Origin: Eutreptiella sp. 'Long Island Sound 2002'
Lineage: Eukaryota > Euglenozoa > Euglenophyceae > Eutreptiales > Eutreptiaceae
Reading direction: 5' to 3'
NCBI GenBank assembly: GCA_964036045.1
Contig: OZ038382.1
Span: 77,723,918 to 77,787,917 of the forward strand
Length of the DNA stretch: 64,000 nucleotides
Below are positions 44,993 to 54,907 of this stretch, piece after piece. A model generated the notes under the pieces. It had not been told where the DNA came from, made no database searches, and saw only the letters and a program-made list of their open reading frames with translations. Position 1 is the stretch's first letter, and every line of letters starts with the position of its first letter. The translations under genes and the position numbers were made by a program.

Positions 44993-45171
44993 TTAAAAGG
45001 GGATTAAGGGGTCCACTCCATATCCTGATTGGGTGTTTGGTTCCATAGGTCAAAATGTGTTATCACCACTTTTGGTGGAGCCAATACTAAGATAGAAATG
45101 CCTGGATGCTCAGTGCATCCCTAATACAACCAGAGTATGCCTCAAAGCATTGGAAAAGCACTTTTTCTTAC
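44993..45171 (-). repeat. Truncated B LTR next to B3 gag
   Basis: 179 bp matching the outer end of the B1 LTR (30,900-31,082), from GTAAGAAAAAGTGC at 45,171 to TTAAAAGGGG, where the satellite side begins. On the minus strand it directly follows B3 gag coding. Confidence 0.75.
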
Positions 45172-47097
45172 TGGTCCTGCGCATTGCTCATGATGCGAGC
45201 GTTTTTTTGCGGTAGTCCCCTGTCCAGGTTGGTGTCCTTCATACCCTCGGCCTTGGCTCCCAGAGCCGCCTCCTCCAGGACGGTAGGCGTTCACGTGCTG
45301 GTGTCTTTCTTTTTCCAGCGCCAGCTCCAAAAGTAGCACAGACAGGTCCTGGTAGTTGAGGGCTCTCGCCTTGCGCTCTGCCGTTGCCCGGCATTCATCC
45401 CACAGTTTTCCTGCGAGCTTGGCCACCAACCAGAATAGCAGCTCGTCGCTGCTGTAGGATCCGGGCGTGAATCGCCCTACCCAGTGGTCCAAGTCAGCTA
45501 GCAGCTCGGAAATCCTGGCAGGCTTGGGGTTGTTGGGCAGCACGGCCAGGTTCTGGATCTCGGCCCTGATGGAGAGGTCGGTCTCGTAGTTGGGGTACTG
45601 CCTCTCCAAGGCAACCAACACTTCGGCGAAGGTGGCGGACTTGGTCACGATCTGCTTGACCTGCTTCTCCAAGTACTTGGTCTTGCAGCACTGCAGGAGC
45701 AGATCGCACTTCACTCGCCCACTAGCACGGGTTTGGCCGGTCATCCTCAGGAACCGGCAAAAATTCTCAGCGAACTCGCTGAGGTCCTTCCCCGTGAACT
45801 CGGGCAAGTTCACCACGATCTTGGAGGTACCTATAGCCTTAGCCTCCGGAGACCTGCGTCCCTCATGGCGCTTGGTCTTCCTCTTTTTCTTCTTCTTCTT
45901 GCCGCTCGGGTTCTCGGGGTCCTCCGGGTGATCGTCCTCAGACGGTGAAGCAGACGTCATAGATGGCGGCTCATCATCAGAAGGATCTCCACCCAGTTCA
46001 CTGGAGCCGTAGGGCTCAACATCGACCATAGCCCTTAGGGCCGTCAACCCTAACCGGTCAAGCTCGGCTCGCGTGGACTTCTCCACGTGGCTGTAGGGGG
46101 GTTGGACCGTTCTTGTTATGAAAGGGCTCCTTGGTATCACAGCAGGGGTCGGCATAGGTCGGCTCTTCAAACTTCCCAGGGTGTTCGTCAGCCCCGCCAC
46201 CAAAGGATTGGCTTGAGGACGATGAGATGAACCTCCCACGGCGGTAGGTGACGCTTGGGGAGGAATCAGGGGCTCCAATTTGGCCCAAATTTCTTGAGTT
46301 AGATCACCAACTATTTCAGAAGTTGCTCCTCGAAGAGCCTCTCGTATCTCCGACCGCGTCAAGGATCTGTTCCAGGATCTACCATGCAGATCCTCTACTC
46401 CTTCCACCACAAGACTCAGGGCCACGTAGGCCACTCAGAGAAGTGAAACCAGGTGCTGGCATAGTATAGCCAGGCTCGGGTGCCGCAGAGCCAGGTATCC
46501 CATTCATGTACACGGCCGCCACGGGTCTGTGATAGCCATCTTCAAAGGGGCGCGGCATAGGCTCAGGAACACCGGTGTAGGTTGAGCTGGATGCCACTGG
46601 TTCGCTGACTGCAGTTGCCATAGATGGCACAGCCGCGGCTGGAGTAAGCTGGGGTAAGGCATACCAGTAAAGCCTAGACCCTCAGCCATAGGTTGAGTGG
46701 TTGTGGGTGAGGATGTAGCTGGATGTGTTGCCCGGAGTGTAGTGGTTGTTGGAGAGGGTACTGCAGGGTAATCTGAGGCACTTGACGCGCTCTCAACAGG
46801 TTTGTCATCAAAGGGCACCTGGTCGGATGGTTCGTGTGCATCTCCAGGATCCACCTCTTCGGCTTCCATGTCCACTGCTTGCTTCTCCTTCTCCTTCTGT
46901 TTGCCTTCATGTCCTCCAACGGATAGTCCACTGAAGGCAGCTCTCAAGCCCTCCAGGGAATCATCCCCCAGCCCACTTAAGGGCACTGAAAGTACAGGCT
47001 CCTCATTTGCAGGTTCATCAGCAGGTTTGGGCGCTGGCGCTGGCTTAGCTGGTGCCACTGAGGGTGCTGTCGTCCCGGCAGTGTCCTTGGTGTCCAT
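45172..47097 (-). pseudogene. B3 gag, truncated
   Basis: It starts MDTKDTAGTTAPSVAPAK at 47,097, closely parallel to B2 gag. One frameshift lies near 46,660. The capsid-like region is well kept (FTGKDLSEFAENFCRFLRM to YSSDELLFWLVAKLAGKLWD, about 45,420-45,810), and a poly-Lys tract lies near 45,890. The frame ends after GQGTTAK and some 30 diverged bases, exactly where the truncated LTR begins. Zinc knuckle and pol are missing. In B2 this point corresponds to the bases just before LFWCDARDEQ, which is where B1 gag begins. Confidence 0.8.
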
Positions 47098-47182
47098 GTT
47101 ATACTTCTCCGCCCTTCAGTCGGGTCAGTCTCGACGTACTGGTTGTACTGCACGGGGTTCCAGATACGCAAAGACTGAAAAT

Positions 47183-47193
47183 CTCTGCTACCA
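47183..47193 (-). other. B3 primer-binding site for initiator tRNA-Met
   Basis: On the minus strand TGGTAGCAGAG is an 11-base exact complement of the 3' end of eukaryotic initiator tRNA-Met (CUCUGCUACCA). It follows the LTR end and precedes gag, as expected for reverse-transcription priming. Confidence 0.75.
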
Positions 47194-47965
47194 GAAGGTT
47201 ACAACAGGCTTTCACTGTTGATTGCTTGGATGATATTGCTTTTGTTGTGCCTCTGCTTGCTGCTGCTGCTTCTTGATGTAGTTCAGGCTTTCCAAATAAA
47301 TGTGTTTTGATGAAATCAACCAGAAATAGGTACCCACAGTGCAAGCAAAGGACCACAGGATCAAATCCACAACATGAAGGGCTGCAGTCAGAGGAGATAG
47401 TGTAGCAACAAAGGAAACTCACAATAACTACAGATTTAAGAAACGATATTTAGAAAACATCCTACAATGAAGGGAAAACTGCCCACATGTGCATCCTCTC
47501 TTTTATATTGCCATCCAGAGATGTGCACTCTTTGTTTTGGGTCCGATAGGTGCTGAGGTGGCATGGCTTGTGGCGCTGAGGTCACAGCCATGTCACATGG
47601 GATCTGCCTACTTAGCTAGGCTGACTGGGAATTGAACCCAGGACCTCTCAAAAAGAGGTGCCACAGCCCCCTAGGGTGCGGACCACTAGGATAGCTAAGC
47701 ATTCACGAGAAAATAGAGAACAATGTATAGGCTGTAGATTAATGTCAGCGCCTCAGTCAGTCCAGGAAATGGTGTACAAGTCCAATCAGTTGGGGGGTCA
47801 GGGGTCCACACAACATTCAAATTTCAATGCTTGGCTTTATAGGTCAAAATGTCTTATCACCCCTTTTTGGTTAGGCCAATACTGAGATAAAATTGTGCTA
47901 TGCCTTTGGGCCTCTCTATAACAACTAAGGCTAACCTTTTAGCAGGGAAACACACTTTTTCTTAC
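47194..47965 (-). repeat. B3 LTR
   Basis: 772 bp, from GTAAGAAAAAGTGTG (47,965) to ACCTTC before the primer site. It is related to the B1 and B2 LTRs with clear divergence, and contains the tRNA-like segment at 47,614-47,699. Confidence 0.65.
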
Positions 47966-48563
47966 CGGCGGTCAGGACCAACCTTGCATTTTCCACCCTT
48001 GCAAACACGGAAAGCATGTTTGTAAGTAGACTCATCTGTGACGAAAGTCAAGGCCGAGACAAACACAAAGGAAGAGCCATGAGCACAATACGGGAAAACC
48101 GCAATGCAATTGTCCAATTTTTGTTTAATGTCCCGGAATACATGTGGACTCGTAGTAGCCGGAAAGCCCGCCAAAATGATAGCATACTTGGAATGGGACA
48201 GCGCCGTAAGTTAAACATGTCCTTTAGGTGCTCACCCAAGCCAAAAGTAAAAAGACTGTGTTCATGTTCACGCTCAAGCATCCGCCGTGATTCGAAATTA
48301 ATTTTTTTGATGACATTGTCTTTACGCTGCTCCACATCAAGTGTGCAAGAGTTGGCGTTATGGCGCAGATGGCCGCAATGGAAACAAAGAGTGTAGTCAA
48401 CACCCGTAGAATCCTTGTGTGACTTCTTCTTGAAAGAATCGTTCCATTCATTGGCGTTCCAACGATCATGAGAATAGCCACGTCCATAGCCTTTGCCGTA
48501 ACCACGGGTGTCAAAATAGCTTTTGCCTTTGCCTTTGCTGTATCCGAACATTATGGAATCCAC
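47966..48563 (-). pseudogene. Gag-like remnant with CCHC knuckle, interrupted by B3
   Basis: The minus-strand frame starts MDSIMFGYSKGKGKSYF, with Gly/Lys/Tyr repeats, and has a CX2CX4HX4C knuckle CFHCGHLRHNANSC near residue 61. After about residue 125 coding continues in another frame (AGFPATTSPHVFRDIKQ, then KHAFRVCKGGKCKVGPD) to 47,966. There the B3 LTR starts. Nucleic-acid binding is likely. Whether it was gag of another retroelement or a host zinc-knuckle protein cannot be told. B3 probably inserted into it; the part beyond B3 was not found. Confidence 0.55.
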
Positions 48564-50507
48564 GCAAAAAGAGTGTAATGGCTTGCACGAGCTTGTAAGT
48601 AGGAGATTGCGTCAAAAACAGCGCAATGTCCCAAATTTTGTAAGGGATGATGAGGATGGTGGGAGTGTCTCTCGCTGTCACGAATCAGAGCACTGGGTCG
48701 TTGTAGCGGCTTGATAGTACAAAGTAACAAAGCACTAGCAAGTGTCAAAACTCATCAGAAAACCATGGCATTGAGGCTGCAGAGTGGAAGCAGGAATATC
48801 CAAAAACGCTGAAGCTATATCTACATAATTTCATCACAGACACGTAAATACATAGCGCGCCCGCGGACATGCCCATTTCACTGCCGCCCCCGCCTTTCGT
48901 CAAGACGCCTTGCCCTGGAAGAAGAAGGTGCTTTATCAATGGTATAGGGACAGGATCCCCGGTGCAGAGCCAAAACAACAGGAAGCAATTGTAACTGAGC
49001 AAAGATAGAAAAATGGAAAAAATAGAGAAATATATGACAGAAAAGGCCTGCCAATACGCACGCCACCCCTCAGGGTGGGCACTCCCAGACACGCTGTGCC
49101 TACCCCTTCCTTGCATGGTCCAATCAGGGGGCGGTGTCATGTCACCATTGACGCCCCCCCTCAGGCCAGGATTGGAAAACACAAGTTTTCTTCCCACAAA
49201 TGGTCTTCTAGGAGGTAGTTGTCTATGGCACACCGGACCCAAAAAGAAAAAAGCATAATTCTCTTCCACCGAGAACCCCCCCTATGTGATACATTTTTGG
49301 GTGTCAATAACAAATTTCATTTTTGGCTGATTTTTTGTCGTCCATATGAAAAGTGTGGTTTAGCACAAAACAAATAAAGCAAAAGCAGCCTATAAGCCGA
49401 TTTTTGTTCATCTCAGATCCTAAGGTTTGGCCTGAATCGGCCAAGAATTTCTTATTCTTGTATATTTCTCTATTGCCTTCCTATATGCAAGCAACTTCAA
49501 AACAACTTGGCCTGAACAGGCCAAGATTGGTAGCATGATGTGTTGCCGAAGAGATGAAAGTGAAAGGTACCCTTGAGGGTAATAATACCTTTCTCTTACA
49601 GTTCATGTATATGAGACATGTGGGATTTCAATGAATGTAAGTAGGTGAACTAAGTAGGTAAATTCACAATTAGGCACACCAAGTAGAAACACCAAAGAGA
49701 GCCCAACATGTTGACACCCCAGGGACTCTCTCATGATAATGCAACCTGTTTGTCGAATCTTGGCAGGTTTAGGAAAAGATACAAAGGTCTATAGACAAAT
49801 GGTAACTCTAAAGCCATTGAGGAGTTGTACAGGACAAGCATGGTTATGTCTCACATTGTAACTTTGAAGATCAACACAGATGTCCTAGTACTTTATGGAC
49901 AAAATATACTTCCTTGGCTGATTCTGGCAAAGCATCTTCGGCCGATTTCGGCCAAAGATGCAAGGTAGGAATGCAAGGTATGAATCAATTCCTGCTTGAT
50001 TCACGGCCTCTTCAGCTGATGACCTTGACTACGGCCTTATCAGTACACGAGACCTGTGGCCGCGAGGGGCGTAGGCACGTGCACCACCGCGAGTACAACA
50101 CCGGGCTCCCCCGCCAGGTTAAGTGGTGGACCATCCGCGTTTCCAAGACGACAGATCGCTTAGCTCTACGGACGAGTCCTTTGATCATGATGCGCAGCCT
50201 CACCTGAGCCATCCATCAGAATCCCAAGCTGACAAACCGCCAGAAATAACAACGGCAACGTGCCCAGTAACAGTCAATAAACTGCACTGTACGACGTCCC
50301 GTGGTGCAGAAAATTGTGAACTGCCTGCCAGCGCACAGCCTGACAGTGGCTACTAGAGGTCAACAACTGTGGGTCCCGCACCAGGTGGAGGGGTGGAGAT
50401 GGTTACACTGACAACTTTGGCCGATGCGAGCACTAGCCTGTACCTCAACCCATACCTTGCAAGAGGCAGTCACCCAGTGACCAGTAGCGGCGAAGTTATA
50501 AGGCACG
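48564..50507. other. Unassigned region with GGCC palindromes
   Basis: A minus-strand frame of 174 codons (48,745-49,269) has a hydrophobic stretch but no other support. 49,270-49,900 is A/T-rich. CTTGGCCTGAACAGGCCAAG at 49,505-49,524 is nearly a perfect palindrome, with weaker relatives near 49,425 and 49,935. No gene recognised. Confidence 0.35.
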
Positions 50508-50708
50508 ATGCGTCCCCAGACAGAGACCACAGTACGCCCAGTGCAGCCAACCACTGCGCTGTTCCAGACACATAACGTAGTGCAGCTAATCGACCAGACC
50601 GCCTGGCACGGCGAGAACACGATGCAGCAGCCCCCTCAGACTTTGAACGTGCAGTCCACCACTGCCCGCTCTGCACCCCACAGCACAAGATACCCCACCC
50701 GGGATCAT
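50508..50708 (+). pseudogene. Left part of a reading frame split by element F
   Basis: A frame from ATG at 50,508 (MRPQTETTVRPVQPTTAL) runs to the F element border. If F and one target copy are removed, it continues without a stop at 53,131 to TGA near 53,527, about 200 codons in all, Pro/Gln/His-rich. It may be an old coding sequence or chance. No family recognised. Confidence 0.3.
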
Positions 50709-51137
50709 TGTAATAGAACTGGTCATCATCTTTGATCTTGAACCTTGGTATTCTTGTACAATTTTTCTAACAGCTCAGCGAAGGCCTTGTATTATCAAAA
50801 TTAAAACCGTTGACTCGCGGTATCCCTTTGAACTTCGGAGAAATCGTACGCACGTTCCCAAAATCCACTGTAAAACCCCAATGCAACTTCTGGAATCGAA
50901 TTTGCTTGCAATTGAATGTAATGACCGCGAAGTTCACTCAGCGGTCCAAACAAATAAGCTGTTCCAAATCCTATAAACAATAATAAATTAATTTTACAAC
51001 AGCTCACGGCAAACAGTGATCCTGCTGTGCTATATTATAGTGTCGGCGCCCACATGATCTATTGCTTAGTGAATATCGGCCTCGCGACTTATAACTCTCT
51101 AGCACCTTTACTGCCTATCTGGCGCAACCCTATTACA
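50709..51137 (-). repeat. F element 3' LTR
   Basis: Homologous to 52,699-53,125 with roughly 12 per cent differences and small indels by eye. Confidence 0.75.
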
Positions 51138-51523
51138 CGCCCTCCTTAAGCATCAACATGGGATCCTGTGGTGCACAACTGCACTCCGTGCTCTTTGTGG
51201 GGGGCTGGTCACAAAATATATAGGGGGGCAGCCTATACTTTGAGCCTCAATGGCTGAGGGAAAACTCCTTTGGGTTGCTGTAAACTACAACCAAGGCCTG
51301 AAATGCGTTTGGGCATGGCACCAACGGTGCTTATGTGGGACTCCACGGAAAAAATGAAAACCTGTGACTGACCACTAAAATGCCTACAATTGCCGGTACA
51401 AAAACAAAGTGGTGCGTGTAAAATGATAATGAAAATCATGTATATACCCAAGAATAAACAATCTTTTTACGCAAAAAAAAAAGAGGGCTCTGGAGCCCGC
51501 CCTCATGCCTCACCTGCAAGGCT

Positions 51524-52507
51524 TCAAAATTCAAACAAACATTGAATCTCTCCACTCACTACATGCAGCACACAAACAGAGAGACACCTTTCTGAACATC
51601 CATTCGTTCTCTGTCGTTGCTCGTCACCTTCAGTACATTCCCAAAAAAAGGTGTTTAAGAGAAACTGCAGAGCTCGTTGGAGCTGTACTTTCCTTCCTCC
51701 TCTTCTCCCTCTCTTTGTCCTTATCAGGGGCTCCTTGTAGGTGTGCCAACTCTTCAACTCCTCTCCACCATCATCGACACGTTGCAGATTTCTCATGCGG
51801 CAATTATGGCTGTTCTTCGGCGTTCTCTTGTTGCCGTCCTGGCTCCTTTGGTGTCGTGAAACCTTTGGCCCCCTTGGGCGCGTTGGCGACCCCACCTGTG
51901 ATGTGATCGCACGCAAGCGATTGAACTTGCTGACCTGCTCAGCGAACCTGTTCACGAGCTTGTCCCGTGTTGCGTCACGTTGCTTGGGTTCAGCCTCATA
52001 CCTAGTTTGGAGATCAGTGAATTTGCTCAGGGTAACCTCCAGGTTCTGTTGCATCTCAGTACTCGCCTCCCACGCTGCTGTTCCATTGCAAACGCGCTCC
52101 TTACGTGGACTGTGGATGAGTTCATCAATCTCGCGGATGCGGTGGTCGAAGTCCCCCGCGACCTCATGGAACTGATGCAGGGCCTCTCGAATTGCTCCAA
52201 GGATAGATCTTTAGAGCTTCCTCGTCAGAATGTTGTTCAGCTCATGGGTCCTCTGATCTTTGGCGAATTCCAAACACAGGCGCAAACAAACATCAAACTT
52301 GCTGCCCTGCAGGCATAGTTGTATACTTGCCTCGGCGTCAGCGAGCACCACCTTTTGTTTGATCTCTGCTTCAGCTTCATGGCACTCCCAGCGCAGCTCC
52401 ATGTACTGTGATCGTAGATTGCAATACGTCAGCTGTATGCCCTCATTGGCCTTGCTCAGAAGTCTTGACTTCTCTGCATCATCGTTGCGATGCCCCCAGC
52501 CCTCCAC
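51524..52507 (-). pseudogene. Coiled-coil protein of element F
   Basis: One minus-strand frame with a single TAA at 52,213-52,211. It has long helix-forming stretches: NLRSQYMELRWECHEAEAEIK, AIREALHQFHEVAGDFDHRI, EMQQNLEVTLSKFTDLQ, KLVNRFAEQVSKFNRL. A basic tail follows (TRPRGPKVSRHQRSQDGNK near 51,880), and the last 90 residues look random. A further open stretch upstream to 52,656 is in another frame. A gag-like role for this element is possible by position only. Confidence 0.5.
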
Positions 52508-52698
52508 ACCTGCGTTGCGACGGCTTCAGACCAGATGAACGGCACAGAGGCGCCCTGAGCCTCGGATATCAGCTTGTAGGGGTGAAGAGCAAATGGGATC
52601 TGTACTGTACGGCGTAGCCTCAGATTTTGAAATCTGAATTCATCGGCGCTGTACATGAACTTCGCAAATCAGTGGATTCGAAAGGAACGTTTTTGGAC

Positions 52699-53125
52699 TG
52701 TAATAGAACTGGTCACGATCTTTGATCTTGAACCTTGCTATTATTGTATATTTTTTCCAACAGTTCACGAAAGTTTTTTTATCATCAAAATCAAAACCTT
52801 TGACTAACCGTACCCCTTTAAACTTCAGAGAAATCGTACGCACGAGCCCAAACCCACTGTGAAACACCAATCCCACTTCTGGAGTAGAATTTGCTTGCAA
52901 TTGAATGTAATGACCCCGAAGTTCACAGAGCAGTCTAACAAATAAGCTGTTTCAAATCCTATAAACAAGATGGAATCAATTTCAAAACAACTCACGGCAA
53001 ACAGTGATCCTGCTGTGCTATATTATACTGTCCGCGCGCGCATAACCTCTTGCTTAGTCAATATCTGCCGCGCGACTTATAACCCTCCAGCGCCGTTACT
53101 GCCTATCTGGCGCCACGCTAATACA
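52699..53125 (-). repeat. F element 5' LTR
   Basis: 427 bp partner of 50,709-51,137. No primer site matching a tRNA end is obvious next to it. Confidence 0.75.
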
Positions 53126-53130
53126 AGCAT

Positions 53131-54199
53131 CCACCATGCATCCATCAAGGGGACAAGCCGCACCAAGCACACCTGGCCCTGTTCCATCCCTGGCAGCTAA
53201 AAGGACGCATATCAACGGATCGGAACTTGGGTCATGTGAGGATGAAGCATCAGGCTCAAGCAACCAGGCCCCAGAGCCCACCGCAGCCTACCCTACCTGT
53301 CCCCCCCAAGCATCTCACCCACAGCAGAAGCAAGTCACAGTGGATGCAGGCCACACTACGAACAACAAGCTGCTCGGCCCCAGGGGCGCTTTCTGCGAGC
53401 ACCAGCCATAGCCACCACAAACAGCAAGGCGGGAAAAGGGACCACACTTGCCTAGGGGGGAGACCCCGGCGCCGCACGCAAAGTGCAACTGACAGCTACG
53501 TAGCTGCATCCGGCAAACAAAGCCAGTGAACATGCTCGGCAGCTTGGTGATGCTCGCCCAAGGCCAGACCATGCCCCAATTGGGGCTACAACCTCCTCGC
53601 GCCTGGAAAAGGGGCGAGATTCCTCCAAAGGCACCCAAGACCCTTGCCGATGTCATGCATGGACCGAGCCAGATCAGCAGAGCTCTCTGGCCACCAAGCG
53701 GGACGCCATGAGTAGGGAGGTCTGTCACAAGTCACTGAACGGACCCAAGGTGAGCACCATCCTCCCGTTACTACAGAACATGGCGTTGCTTAGCATGAAT
53801 CGGGCGTGGGGCACAAACACATGGATGTAAACCACCAGCCACTGGTGCAATATCATGGCGGTGCGGGCTGAGCGTGACCTTCGGGAAGACAACATTTCGC
53901 CCATCAGTGACACGAGCCCTTGCCCCAAGCAACAACCCGGAGACACCGTGCCCCTAGATGTGGCCAACAATGGTATAGGAGCAGCGGGCCCCATGCCGAT
54001 CAGCCCTAAGCCATGGCGCAGTCACGTACCGCGTGACATGAAGCGCGCGCTCCACATGGCTCCGCACTTAGGCAACTCAGATCACCACGCCGTAGTTGTA
54101 TTAGCCGAGGCCATGCACAGGGAGGGCCTGCTAATCCGTTGCCAGTACAGAAGGGCCGCCAACATGCGGGCTTTTGCCAAGGCAAAATTGAGGTTTTGA
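53131..54199 (+). pseudogene. Pro-rich frames right of element F, unrecognised
   Basis: Right part of the F-interrupted frame (to about 53,529). A second frame at 53,855-54,199 has ERDLREDNISPISD and HHAVVVLAEAMHREGLLIR. Neither resembles a family I know. They could be gag-side remains of the RT-bearing relic at 54.7 kb. Confidence 0.3.
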
Positions 54200-54706
54200 A
54201 CCTGGCATCTTCGAAACTAAGCGGGGTTTAGCGCTTTTTTTACAAACATAACTGGTTTTGCCGCTTGATGGATTTCAAAGTAAGCGGTGATTCCGAGTAA
54301 TTGCCCTCACTAACCAACATGTTGCCATTCGCCAGAAGAGGGCCCATACATGTCGGAGCAGAGTGATCAAAACTATCTTGGAGGTTTTCATTCACCATCG
54401 ACCATCGTTTCTTGCTACCAAAGCCTTCATGTAGTGCAAAAAACGGACAAATGTGCTGCCGAAAAGAACCACAAAGGTTTGCACCCATTCCGATGAATTG
54501 CGTTCAATCCGTTTTGAACAGCACTGGCTGTCCTGATTATTTTCAAAAGAACCTATGATTATTGCCGACAACCGGTTTTTTCAATTAATTGGTAGAACTG
54601 GCTCTGAACCTTAGCCAAAATCTCAGTAATAAGGGGCAATGATCGCTGACCACCGCCTCCTCAATGACTCATGGGGAACCTGCGGTGCCCTCTCAAACTC
54701 GCTAGC
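54200..54706. other. Unassigned region
   Basis: No gene or clear signal seen between the frame ending at 54,199 and the RT-like relic. Confidence 0.3.
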
Positions 54707-54907
54707 ATGGCGCAGCTAGCTGCCCTCCTAGACCTCTTGAAGGTGCGGAATATGTAGGCGTACTTCACTAAGCTTGATGTCTCCAACATGCTGTGTTCCG
54801 TTTAGCTTCGGCATGAGCACTCCCCTAGCTTTTGCTTCCGCATGCGTGAGTCATGTACGCCATCACCAGGCCGCCTTCTGGCTGCACCACCAGTCCCGGC
54901 CCGGTGA
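54707..54907 (+). pseudogene. Reverse-transcriptase-like relic
   Basis: A 66-codon frame with two internal TAGs reads MAQLAALLDLLKVRNM, stop, AYFTKLDVSNMLCSV, stop, LRHEHSPSFCFRMR. The YFTKLDVSN block resembles the first catalytic-aspartate motif of reverse transcriptases (F-x-K-L-D-x-x-N), followed at the right distance by an F-C-F-R strand. The YxDD motif was not found nearby. Element type unknown. Confidence 0.4.

Larger units (their letters stand above)
50709..53125 (-). mobile_element. Short LTR element F (2.4 kb)
   Basis: Two direct repeats of 429 and 427 bp (50,709-51,137 and 52,699-53,125) begin TGTAATAG or TGTAATA-like and end TATTACA or TAATACA. On the minus strand they read TGTA...TTACA, giving TG...CA ends. 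The flanks are ATCAT and AGCAT, a 5-bp target duplication with one change. A purine tract AAGGAGGGCG precedes the repeat at 51,138 on minus, which fixes the direction. The 1.56-kb interior has no RT, so it is a non-autonomous element of the TRIM or LARD type. Confidence 0.75.
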
